A DNA stretch of 15,637 nucleotides, from NCBI GenBank assembly GCA_029260155.1, contig JAJDDU010000352.1:1-15637 (forward strand). Reading direction: 5' to 3'. The stretch comes from Phycisphaerae bacterium. Its GTDB lineage: Bacteria > Planctomycetota > Phycisphaerae > UBA1845. The first letter of the stretch is position 1; every line of letters starts with the position of its first letter. The position numbers and the translations under genes are program-made. A model generated the notes under the pieces. It searched no databases, was not told the DNA's origin, and worked only from the letters and a program-made list of their open reading frames with translations. Positions 7,609-15,213 of the stretch are shown in pieces.

Positions 7609-7617
7609 ATTCTAACA
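7609..7617 (-). promoter_or_regulatory. possible extended -10 promoter for the Rieske/b6 operon
   Basis: On the minus strand TG, one base, then TAGAAT (7614-7609) matches an extended -10 box. No good -35 hexamer lies 16-18 bases upstream. Transcription would start near 7602, leaving an untranslated leader of roughly 70-85 bases before either TTG start. Sequence match only. Confidence 0.3.
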
Positions 7618-7742
7618 TAACCGTGTGCAAGAAGCATGCCACTTCGGGCGACGCGCGACCTCTCGCCTGCCGGAGGGACCTGACATATGGAGTAATGGTT
7701 CATTGTGCGAAGCGATACTGCATTCAGGACGGCAAGTGAACG

Positions 7743-7775
7743 GAAACTGTCGTTGCCGGGGCGCGAAACTGTCGT
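7743..7775. repeat. 11-base direct repeat, 22-base period, candidate operator
   Basis: GAAACTGTCGT occurs exactly at 7743-7753 and again at 7765-7775. The start-to-start distance of 22 bases is about two helical turns, the geometry that places two regulator subunits on the same face of DNA. It sits between the two divergent transcription units. No regulator is identifiable. Confidence 0.4.
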
Positions 7776-7928
7776 GATCGCCCTTGTGACGTTACGCAAT
7801 CGCCGGTTGATCCGGATGGGGGCTGTCCGTACGCTAGGTATGGGATGTGCAGGATCCCACTTGGGGCGGTTGGTGGATCGTCCGAGGAGCTTGATGGTGG
7901 CCACCGGGTATCGGGGAAACTCCACGCG

Positions 7929-10553
7929 ATGCACCTACCCGCGAATCAGTTATTGGCCGACCGCTTCGAATTGCGGCGTCGCATTGGTGTCGGCCCGGAG
8001 GGCACTGTGTTTGCGGCGCTGGATCGCGCGACCGGCAAGGACGTCGCCCTCAAGATACTGAGGCCGGACGCGTTGGACGGTGCATACGTCGAGACTTGCC
8101 TTGCTGAGGAAATCGAACACGCCAGCAGCCTGAATCACGGAGGCATCGTTCAGGTACATCCGCTCGAACGGGATGGTGATCTGCGGTTCATCCCGATGGA
8201 ACTGCACGAGGGAACGACTCTGCGACACGAGTTGACCGCGATGCGGACGGACGGACGGCGCTTCCCGGTGGCGGAGGTGGTTCGCGTCGGTGTTGCGCTT
8301 TGCAGCGCGCTGGCGTACGCCCATCAGCAGATGGTCCACCGCGGGATCAAACCCGAGAACATCCTTCTTTGCGACGACGGCGCCGTGAAGCTGATGGACT
8401 TCGGGATGACGCCTCGTCGTTCCACCGAACAAAATGGGGTGATCGGGACGTCAGTGCTGGCGGCGCCCTATCTCGCTCCGGAGCAGTTTTCTGAACAATC
8501 CCATACCGACCATCGGACGGATCAATACGCCACAGGCGCCGTGCTGTACGAGATGTTGACTGGTGAGGCGCCGGTCGGGCGAACGAGGACGGCACGGGAA
8601 CGTCGCGGTGAAACGCCGCGGGCTCTGTCACGCGCTCTGGATCGGGCGCTCGAACCGAACCCGGATGATCGTTTCGGCGATATATCCACGTTCGTCAAGG
8701 CGTTCGCCGATTCGTCCGCCGCTCGCAGGCCTCGCGTGCGCTTCATGATCGTCGCGTTGGCGGTTCTGTCGATCACGGTCGCGGGTGCCGCATTCGAGCG
8801 ATGGCGTGCTCCAGTCGGGTTGATGGTCCGCGAGTTTCTGCGCGACCCCGAGAAGCACGCATTGGCTGAGTCGATACGATTGCAGGCGATGGCTGCTGCA
8901 TCCAACTGGCGGAGGATTGCGGAGTTACTTCCGGATGAGCAGTCGTCATCCACCGCCGATGCGGCGCCAGAGGCCTTGTCGGAAGGCGACAGGCACCTTG
9001 CGGCGTTGGATTATGATCGCGCGGCCGACTCTTTTGGACAAGCGTTCAAACTATTCGAGGACCAGATTTTCATCGCGACACAACGGATTCGAGACGAGCC
9101 ATCGCGGGTCGCCGAAATCGCAAGAACAATGCGCGCTGCGCTCGGCGCACGTGAACATGTACTGTATGACCGGGTGGCAGAGGCTGCGCGGCATGTGGAC
9201 GCCTGTGCGCAGACGCTTCGTGGCGCGCGGACGGCGGACGAGCGGGCGGCGATGCAATCGAGGCATCGAGATGCAGAGGCAGAGTTGGCATTGACGGAAC
9301 GGCTTCTTACGCTGACTCGCGAGAACGTATTCGATACATCTACCCGGGACGCGATCGCTCTGGCTTTGGAACACGCGGATCAGTCGCTCGAAGAGGGGCA
9401 TTACCGCGACGCGCTGTCTGCGTATGCACATACCCGAGACAGACTCAGTGAGCTGACGGCCTGGCCCGATAGAGTGGAGTCGGCATTGCGCAGCGAATCC
9501 TCGCTGCTTCAGCGGATCGAAAGGTCGGCGTCGGAACTCGGTCCCATTGCATCGTCGTTACCGAATGTTCAGTCGATGCTGGACAGCGCAGCGAACCAAG
9601 CAGCGCGGGGTGCGACCGAGCTGGCCGACGGGCGGGTCGTGGACGCTTTGGCGCTTATCGAATCGACGAACGATGCGTTGTCGGCGCGCACGGAACTCGC
9701 TGTCGCCGGGCTCCTTGAGCATGCGCGGGTGTGCGAGCGTGACGGCCGGCGGACGGCTGCGATACTTGCGTTGGACGAGTTACTTGCGTTGAAACCCAAC
9801 GACAGTCCAGGCGGCGCGCTGCGTTCAACGATTCTCTCCGAACGACTGAGCAATTCTCTGGGTATGGAGTTCGTCTTCATTCCACCGGGCACATTTGAAA
9901 TGGGGAGCTCGCCCGAGGAGGCAGGCCGTGGGGAGGACGAGCGTCGGCGTAGCGCAACAATCGGCGGGGGATTCTACTTGGGCACGACCGAGGTGACTCA
10001 ATCTCAGTGGCGCGCCGTGATGAGCGGCAGCCCATCTAGATGGGAGGGCGACGGCCTTCCCGTCGAGAACGTTTCGTGGCAAGATGCGGTCTCGTTCTGC
10101 CGACGGCTAGGCGAGGCGGAGGGCGGTCAATATCGCCTGCCGAGCGAGATGGAATGGGAATATGCGTGTCGAGCAGGAACGACGGGGCCGTTTTCCTTCG
10201 GCGAGACGATCTCCAGCAGCCAGGCGAACTATGACGGGAATCACGCTTACGGGAGTGGTTCGAAGGGCGTTCTGCGCGGCAAGACCGTCGCGGTCGGGAG
10301 CTTTGCGCCAAATGCCTGGGGACTGCACGACATGCACGGCAATGTGTGGGAGTGGTGCTCAGACCTGCAAGCACTGAATCCTCAGGCCCCGCTTCGTGAG
10401 GCGGACCGAAAAAAGCCGATCGAGCGCCGTGTTCTTCGCGGCGGGTCTTGGCGTCACCGGCCAGAGTTTTGCCGGTGCGCCAATCGCGTGCGGGGAGCGG
10501 CGGACAGCCGACTTGATACCATCGGCTTTCGCGTGGTTTTGGAATCGGATTGA
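7929..10553 (+). CDS. membrane Ser/Thr kinase-like / FGE-sulfatase-like fusion, both active sites altered
   Basis: 874 residues from the ATG at 7929, chosen because kinase homology (ANQLLADRFELRRRIG) begins right after it; an ATG at 7845 would add 28 unrelated-looking residues. Kinase-like domain 1-260: glycine loop GVGPEGTVF, VALK lysine K42, DFG at 157-159, APE at 183-185. The catalytic loop reads HRGIKPEN (137-144), with Gly where the catalytic Asp of HRD belongs. One membrane helix lies at about 270-288. Residues 300-640 are Ala/Glu/Arg-rich, helical and probably coiled-coil. The C-terminal 645-870 is a formylglycine-generating-enzyme-type domain (MEFVFIPPGTFEMGS, YRLPSEMEWEYACRAG, GNVWEWC, RVLRGGSW, GFRVV). 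It keeps one cysteine (C848) but has His where catalytic FGE has the first active-site Cys. Likely a sensory or scaffolding protein with the kinase-like fold inside and the FGE-like fold outside. Stand-alone gene. Confidence 0.9.
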   Translation: MHLPANQLLADRFELRRRIGVGPEGTVFAALDRATGKDVALKILRPDALDGAYVETCLAEEIEHASSLNHGGIVQVHPLERDGDLRFIPMELHEGTTLRHELTAMRTDGRRFPVAEVVRVGVALCSALAYAHQQMVHRGIKPENILLCDDGAVKLMDFGMTPRRSTEQNGVIGTSVLAAPYLAPEQFSEQSHTDHRTDQYATGAVLYEMLTGEAPVGRTRTARERRGETPRALSRALDRALEPNPDDRFGDISTFVKAFADSSAARRPRVRFMIVALAVLSITVAGAAFERWRAPVGLMVREFLRDPEKHALAESIRLQAMAAASNWRRIAELLPDEQSSSTADAAPEALSEGDRHLAALDYDRAADSFGQAFKLFEDQIFIATQRIRDEPSRVAEIARTMRAALGAREHVLYDRVAEAARHVDACAQTLRGARTADERAAMQSRHRDAEAELALTERLLTLTRENVFDTSTRDAIALALEHADQSLEEGHYRDALSAYAHTRDRLSELTAWPDRVESALRSESSLLQRIERSASELGPIASSLPNVQSMLDSAANQAARGATELADGRVVDALALIESTNDALSARTELAVAGLLEHARVCERDGRRTAAILALDELLALKPNDSPGGALRSTILSERLSNSLGMEFVFIPPGTFEMGSSPEEAGRGEDERRRSATIGGGFYLGTTEVTQSQWRAVMSGSPSRWEGDGLPVENVSWQDAVSFCRRLGEAEGGQYRLPSEMEWEYACRAGTTGPFSFGETISSSQANYDGNHAYGSGSKGVLRGKTVAVGSFAPNAWGLHDMHGNVWEWCSDLQALNPQAPLREADRKKPIERRVLRGGSWRHRPEFCRCANRVRGAADSRLDTIGFRVVLESD

Positions 10554-10598
10554 TCGCCGGTAACACTTCAGCCGGGTGCGATGAGAAGAGACGGTGTT

Positions 10599-10687
10599 GG
10601 GTGGCACGGTCTTGCGGAGCGCAGCGCAGCAAGGCCGTGAGGTCCGCACGCTATCCCACGGCCTGGCTTCGCCAGACCGCGCCACCC
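10599..10687. repeat. nested/tandem inverted repeats in convergent gap (REP-like or bidirectional terminator)
   Basis: Outer arms 10599-10612 and 10674-10687 are inverted copies with one mismatch in 14. Inner arms 10629-10639 and 10657-10667 match at 10 of 11. The same segments can also fold as two side-by-side hairpins: 10605-10615 with 10629-10639 (10 of 11), and 10657-10667 with 10671-10681 (9 of 11, TTC loop). The core is a CACGGYCTKGC-type unit repeated four times in alternating orientation. It fills the gap between two converging genes, so it may stop transcription from both sides. The multi-copy symmetry also fits a dispersed palindromic element. No poly-T tract follows. Confidence 0.6.
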
Positions 10688-10730
10688 GTGGCTGAACTCT
10701 TACGATCATCGTTGATCGAGACACCCGCTG

Positions 10731-13289
10731 TCACTCGCTCGCGGTTTGAAGCGCTGCCTGACCTTCGATGTTGGTTGCGTTGGGGTCCGCGCCGGCAGCT
10801 ATTAGAAGCGCCACCGTTTCGTCGTGACTCTGCGTGACGGCCAAGTGCAGCGCGGTGTTGCCGTCTTGATCCTGGGCGATAACGCTTGCGCCCATCGCCA
10901 GCAATAACATTGCCTGCCCGTTGCGCCCGCCGAACGCGGCTACGTGGAGGGGGGTCCAGCCTCTGCGGTCTGCGGCATTGATGTCGGCGTCGTTGGCCAT
11001 CAACAATTCCGCCAGACCGGCTGGAGCACCCAGTGCAGTGAGGTGCAACGGCGAGCGTCCGTCACGTCCTTGGGCATTGACGGCGGCGCCCGCAGCGACG
11101 AGCAACTCAGCCACCTCTACGTGATTGCGGAGTACTGCCCAGTGGAGCGGTGTCCATCCGTGGTGCGCCTCTGCATTGGGTTTGGCGCCCTGCGCGATGA
11201 GCGCGGCTGTCGCGATGTTGTCGCCGGTGACGGCGGCTACGTGGAGCGGGGTCCAGCTACCGAGATCTGAGACATTGACGTTGGCGCCCCCGCGGAGAAG
11301 AAGATCGATGATTGCGCTGTGGCGTAGCGCGACGGCGGCGTGCAGGACGGTGCGGCCATCCGGCGTTGTCGTAGTGAGGGCTGCGCCGGCGGCGAGCAGC
11401 GCCTTGGTGACATCGGTCCACCCAGCGGTGACAGCGTAGTGCAGGGCGGTCCTACCCCCGCCGTCCTTGGCATCGACGTCGGCCCCAAGGGTCATTAGGA
11501 GGTCCAGCACGTGGCTATGGCCTTTGAATGCGGCGACGTGCAGTGGCGTCAACCCTTGCTGGTCCCGTGCTTCGATTCGAGCTTGGCTCTCGATGAGGAG
11601 GCGGGCGGTCTCGGTCATGCCCGATTCTGACGCAATGTACAACGGCGTCTGAGCGCGGCGCGTCGGCGCGTCGACAGCGGCGCCTCTTGCGATGAGCGTT
11701 CGCGCAACGTCCGTGTTCCCAAACCGCGCTGCGACGTGAAGAGGCGTCGAGCGATCCGGCTGCGGCGCGTCGACAGGTGTACCGCAGGCAAGAAGTAGGT
11801 TTAACACCTCAATATGGCCGCCGCCGGCGGCGAGATGTAGCGGGGCCCAACCGTTTCCGTCCAGGGCACTTGCGTCCGCGCCTCCTCTGAGGAGAAGGTC
11901 TGCGGCTTGCGGGTGGCCCAACGCGGCGGCCCAATGCAGCGATGTTCTGCCTTGCTCATCGACCAAGAGAACATTCGCTCCCGCCGCGAGCAGAACTCCG
12001 ACGGTTCCCTCGTGTCCAGCGCGAGCTGCGACGTGAAGGGGGGAGCGGCCATTCTGTGCGGCGGCGTTGACGTCGGCGCCGTTTGCGATCAACGCCTCTG
12101 CAACGTAGGCGTTGTTGTTCCCTGCGGCGAGGTGCAACGGCGTGATCCCATCGCTGCCTCTTGCGTCGACTACCACGCCGTGGTGGATGAGCCGATCCGC
12201 CAGCGCGTCGTGGCCTCGCAGCGCTGCCCAGTGCAGCGGTGTCCAGTCGTTTCGCAGCCGATTTGCTGTCTGCTCACGGTCGACCGCGGATGGGAGGTCC
12301 TGTTTCGCTTCGCGATTAACTGCGGCCAACCACTGCAACGGGGGCCAAGCGTTCCCTTCGTCGTCGGCGGTGGCGGCTCCTCTTGCAAGCAGGATTTCCA
12401 CCATTATCTGCTGTTCGGTGGCGGCAGCTGCGCGCAGGGGAGTCCATCCCTTGTCGTCTTTGGCGTTCACATCGGCGCGTTTTCCGAGCAGGCCCTCCAC
12501 CATGTCGAGATGGCCCGATTCCGCTGCCAGATGCAGCGGCGTTCGTCCGTCGTCTCTCTTTGCATTGACGTCTGCACCGCCAGCAATGAGCAGCGCCGCC
12601 ACGGAATCGTGACCTGTGGCCGCCGCCCTGTGCAGGGGCGTTTGTCCCTTGCTGTCTGTGGCACGAACGTCGGCTCCCATGGCCACGAGGAGATCCGCGA
12701 TGGCGTGGTGGCCTTTCAGGGCAGCGAGGTGCAGCGGTGCCCAGCCGTCCTGATCCTGCACCTTGACGTCCGCGCCCGAGGTGATGAGAAGGGCAGCGAC
12801 CGGGCGGTGGCCCTTTGCTATGGCGACATGCAGTGGCGACCAGCCCTCGTGACTCTTGACATCAACTTCCGCGCCGTTGGCAAGAAGAAGGGCGGCGATG
12901 CGATGTCGGCCTTGTGCCGCAGAAATGTGCAGGGACGTCCATCCTCGTCGACCTCTTTCGTTGACGTTGGCGCCCTTGTTGATGAGGAAGTACGCAACCC
13001 GCTCGTGCCCGTGGAGCACCGCTTCGTGCAAGCGCGTGTGCCCTTCGGAATCAACTTCGTTCAGGTTGCCTCCCCGGTCTGTGCAAGCTTGTGCCTCGGC
13101 GAGCGCTTTGTCCTCAGCGCCGGTTCCAGTCGGTGCTGCCGGGACTTCCCGCGGATCGGGTGGCTGTGCCCGAGCCGCAGTGACGCCGCCCGCGCTGAAT
13201 CCCCAAAGGGCGAACGCTACGCACGCCGCCTGAAGCAGCGTCAGCGCCACGTGCGATTTCCGAATGGCTGTCCGGCGGCATGGCATCAT
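10731..13289 (-). CDS. exported ankyrin-repeat protein, 23 repeats
   Basis: 852 residues from the ATG at 13289 (ATGATG; 13286 equally possible). This start is chosen because it opens a Sec signal peptide (RRTAIRKSHVALTLLQAACVAFALWG, quoted in parts: basic RRTAIRK, hydrophobic core to about 36, likely cleavage after ARA at 39-41); the in-frame 80 codons upstream look non-coding. There is no clear ribosome site. From residue 83 to the end runs an uninterrupted solenoid of 23 ankyrin units of 33 residues, most with the canonical GxTPLHxAA and VAxLLxxxGADVNA signatures, ending with a short cap (GQAALQTASE). Units 7 and 8 (about 281-347) are degenerate, and unit 8 is 34 residues with no second-helix consensus. 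Presumably a periplasmic or secreted protein-binding scaffold; the ligand is unknown. It converges on the kinase-like gene and is not in an operon. Confidence 0.92.
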   Translation of the reverse strand: MMPCRRTAIRKSHVALTLLQAACVAFALWGFSAGGVTAARAQPPDPREVPAAPTGTGAEDKALAEAQACTDRGGNLNEVDSEGHTRLHEAVLHGHERVAYFLINKGANVNERGRRGWTSLHISAAQGRHRIAALLLANGAEVDVKSHEGWSPLHVAIAKGHRPVAALLITSGADVKVQDQDGWAPLHLAALKGHHAIADLLVAMGADVRATDSKGQTPLHRAAATGHDSVAALLIAGGADVNAKRDDGRTPLHLAAESGHLDMVEGLLGKRADVNAKDDKGWTPLRAAAATEQQIMVEILLARGAATADDEGNAWPPLQWLAAVNREAKQDLPSAVDREQTANRLRNDWTPLHWAALRGHDALADRLIHHGVVVDARGSDGITPLHLAAGNNNAYVAEALIANGADVNAAAQNGRSPLHVAARAGHEGTVGVLLAAGANVLLVDEQGRTSLHWAAALGHPQAADLLLRGGADASALDGNGWAPLHLAAGGGHIEVLNLLLACGTPVDAPQPDRSTPLHVAARFGNTDVARTLIARGAAVDAPTRRAQTPLYIASESGMTETARLLIESQARIEARDQQGLTPLHVAAFKGHSHVLDLLMTLGADVDAKDGGGRTALHYAVTAGWTDVTKALLAAGAALTTTTPDGRTVLHAAVALRHSAIIDLLLRGGANVNVSDLGSWTPLHVAAVTGDNIATAALIAQGAKPNAEAHHGWTPLHWAVLRNHVEVAELLVAAGAAVNAQGRDGRSPLHLTALGAPAGLAELLMANDADINAADRRGWTPLHVAAFGGRNGQAMLLLAMGASVIAQDQDGNTALHLAVTQSHDETVALLIAAGADPNATNIEGQAALQTASE
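10767..13043 (-). repeat. tandem coding repeat, 23 ankyrin units of 99 bases
   Basis: The ankyrin solenoid is visible in the DNA as a 99-base periodicity, with one 102-base unit. Recurrent cores on the plus strand resemble ACGTGNAGNGGNGTCCA, the complement of the W-T-P-L-H-V/A codons. Copies are diverged at the base level, so this is an old protein repeat rather than a recent DNA expansion. Confidence 0.85.
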
Positions 13290-13701
13290 CGTTGCATGGT
13301 ACAGGCACAACCGCGAGCCGTCGCCATCTTCTCCTCGCCCGAGATCGTCCTGCGTCCGTTCTTCATGGTCAGTTTCTAGCAGAGAGTGTGGGAACGAAAA
13401 CGACGACGGTGAGCCTCGGGTGTCTAGTGGCGGTACAGGTCCGGATGCTCGCCGTCGGCGGTTCCGGGGCGGCTGAGCGAGGTTATGCGGACGCTGACAG
13501 GGACATGGGGCTGTGGTAGGATGCCGCACGGCACGATCGATAATCCCCTTTGGTAACCAGCTTTTCTCAGGCAGCGGGATGGCTGGTCGATAATCAGGCT
13601 GGAGCGGGCGGGGCTTGAGACCGGATTACGTCGTGCCGCGAAGTCAGCGTTCGTTACGCGGTGCTTCGGAATCGACAACACCGCACGGGCGGAGGCTGCG
13701 C
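13290..13701. other. divergent intergenic region between ankyrin and transporter genes
   Basis: 412 bases with no convincing gene. It contains two exact copies of TCGATAATC (13537-13545 and 13587-13595), 50 bases apart. Each includes GATAAT, five of six bases of a -10 box on the plus strand, but neither has a matching -35 element. Candidate promoters for the transporter gene; weak. Confidence 0.35.
13691..13695 (+). promoter_or_regulatory. ribosome binding site fixing the transporter start
   Basis: GGAGG lies six bases before the ATG at 13702. This is the strongest Shine-Dalgarno site in the window and selects that ATG over the in-frame ATG-less extension back to 13615. Confidence 0.75.
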
Positions 13702-15174
13702 ATGAGTTCGCAAATGAGCATGAACGTGGTTTCGAGTTCGCACGATCATCAACCCTCCAAGCTGACCGGTCTGAACTGGGCGGCGATCGCGGGCGCGGCG
13801 ATCTTCTTTGCGTGGCTGATTTACGCCGCGTATTTCGGTCATGCCGAAGCGCATCACGACGGCCACCATGTTCCGTCGGTATGGGCGTGCATTCCATTTG
13901 TGGCCATCCTTCTGGCGATCGCGATTCTCCCGCTGCTGTCTGCGACGGAGCACTGGTGGGAGAGCAATCAGAACCGGCTGATGGTGTCGCTGAGTCTGGC
14001 GGCGGTGACGCTTTGCTACTACGCGGTAACGGAAGGGCTATCGACGGTCACGCTGGTGCTCGAACACGCAGTGCTTGCGGAGTATGTTCCGTTCATTGTG
14101 CTGTTGTTCGCGTTGTACGTGATCAGCGGCGGTATCAGCTTGCGCGGCGACCTTGCAGCCCACCCGGCCACGAACACAGGGTTCCTGGCGGTAGGGGCGT
14201 TGCTTGCAAGCTTCATTGGAACGACCGGCGCGAGTATGCTGTTGATCCGTCCGCTTCTCAAGACGAATAGCGAACGAAAGCACGTGACGCATACCGTCAT
14301 CTTCTTCATTTTCCTGGTCAGCAACATCGGCGGCTGCTTGCTGCCGATCGGCGATCCGCCCCTGTTCCTGGGGTATCTGCGCGGCGTGCCGTTCTTGTGG
14401 ACTTTGGGTTTGTTCCTACCGTGGATCGTGACGACGATCGTGCTGCTGGGCGTGTACTTCGCGTTTGACACGGTGATGTATCGCAAGGAGGAGACCAAGG
14501 ACATCCAACGGGATGAAACGCAGCTTCAGCCGCTGTCGCTCACGGGAGGGGTCAATTTCGCTTATCTGCTTGGCATCGTGATGTGCGTCGCCCTGCTCGA
14601 TCCGTCCAAGACATTCTTTGGGCTGTTCACGCCGTTTCCGATGATGCGTGAGCTGCTGATGTTGTTGCTGGTTGTGTTGTCATTGAAGACGACGCCGACG
14701 GGCGTGCGTGAAGCCAATCAGTTCAACTACCACGCCATCCTCGAAGTGGCTGCGCTCTTTATTGGCATTTTCATCTGTATGCAGGTTCCGATCGCCCTCT
14801 TGAATCACCACGGAGCGGAGTTGGGGCTCTCACAGCCTTGGCACTTCTTCTGGGCGACTGGTAGCTTGTCCGCCTTCTTGGACAACGCGCCGACCTACGT
14901 GGTGTTCTTCGAGACGGCCAAGGTGATGCCCGAAAGCGGCGAGACGCTCTCACTGCTCGGCGGCGCAACGGTCACGGTGTCACTGCTCAAAGCCATCAGC
15001 CTCGGGGCGGTCTTCATGGGCGCGATGAGCTACATTGGCAATGGCCCGAACTTCATGGTCAAGAGCATCGCTGAGCAGTCCGGCATTCGCATGCCGAGTT
15101 TCTTTGGCTACATGCTCTGGAGTGTCTGCATCCTCTGCCCGATCTTTGTGGTCGTTTCGATCGTGTTCTTGTAG
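13702..15174 (+). CDS. NhaD/citrate-transporter-type ion permease (CitMHS_2-like)
   Basis: 490 residues, with GGAGG six bases before the start. About 11-12 hydrophobic helices spread over the whole length, consistent with the ion-transporter superfamily that includes NhaD sodium/proton antiporters, ArsB and citrate transporters. Two matching re-entrant-loop signatures are visible: GTTGASMLLIRPLL (173-186) with NIGGCLLPIGDPPLFLGYL (208-226), and LSAFLDNAPTYVVFFE (389-404) with SYIGNGPNFMVKS (443-455). The asparagines, GDPP and DNAPT are hallmark residues of the family. The loop between helices 1 and 2 is histidine-rich (HAEAHHDGHH, 47-56). Annotated relatives are called sodium:proton antiporter or putative citrate transporter; substrate cannot be read from sequence. 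It is not in an operon: it is divergent from the ankyrin gene and convergent with the next one. Confidence 0.88.
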   Translation: MSSQMSMNVVSSSHDHQPSKLTGLNWAAIAGAAIFFAWLIYAAYFGHAEAHHDGHHVPSVWACIPFVAILLAIAILPLLSATEHWWESNQNRLMVSLSLAAVTLCYYAVTEGLSTVTLVLEHAVLAEYVPFIVLLFALYVISGGISLRGDLAAHPATNTGFLAVGALLASFIGTTGASMLLIRPLLKTNSERKHVTHTVIFFIFLVSNIGGCLLPIGDPPLFLGYLRGVPFLWTLGLFLPWIVTTIVLLGVYFAFDTVMYRKEETKDIQRDETQLQPLSLTGGVNFAYLLGIVMCVALLDPSKTFFGLFTPFPMMRELLMLLLVVLSLKTTPTGVREANQFNYHAILEVAALFIGIFICMQVPIALLNHHGAELGLSQPWHFFWATGSLSAFLDNAPTYVVFFETAKVMPESGETLSLLGGATVTVSLLKAISLGAVFMGAMSYIGNGPNFMVKSIAEQSGIRMPSFFGYMLWSVCILCPIFVVVSIVFL

Positions 15175-15213
15175 GGGACAAGGACCCTGCGGGGTTGCCG
15201 CTGTCGTGTAAAC

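Larger units (their letters stand above)
7518..7928. other. divergent intergenic region between cytochrome operon and kinase-like gene
   Basis: About 410 bases between the divergent starts. It holds the possible extended -10 for the cytochrome operon (7609-7617, minus strand) and an 11-base direct repeat (7743-7753 and 7765-7775). It also holds a weak plus-strand promoter-like pair, TTGATC at 7807-7812 and TACGCT at 7830-7835, 17 bases apart. I see no convincing small gene here: the open frames are short and shadow-like. The section 7845-7928 could be an N-terminal extension of the kinase-like protein if the ATG at 7845 is used. Confidence 0.5.

Noticed and set aside
13170..13289. Lipobox in the ankyrin leader (LQAAC)
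   Set aside because: Gln at -3 does not fit the lipobox consensus; an AxA site downstream explains cleavage better.
11907..13379. 490-codon open frame antisense to the ankyrin gene
   Set aside because: Runs through the 99-base repeats in a fixed opposite frame; its protein has no recognisable domain and the sense frame has 23 clear ankyrin units.
13290..13529. 80-codon extension upstream of the ankyrin signal peptide
   Set aside because: Pro/Arg/Ser-rich, non-conserved-looking, and would bury the signal peptide.
15175..15213. Terminator hairpin between transporter and dockerin gene
   Set aside because: Only a four-base ACCC/GGGT stem and no T tract; too weak to list.
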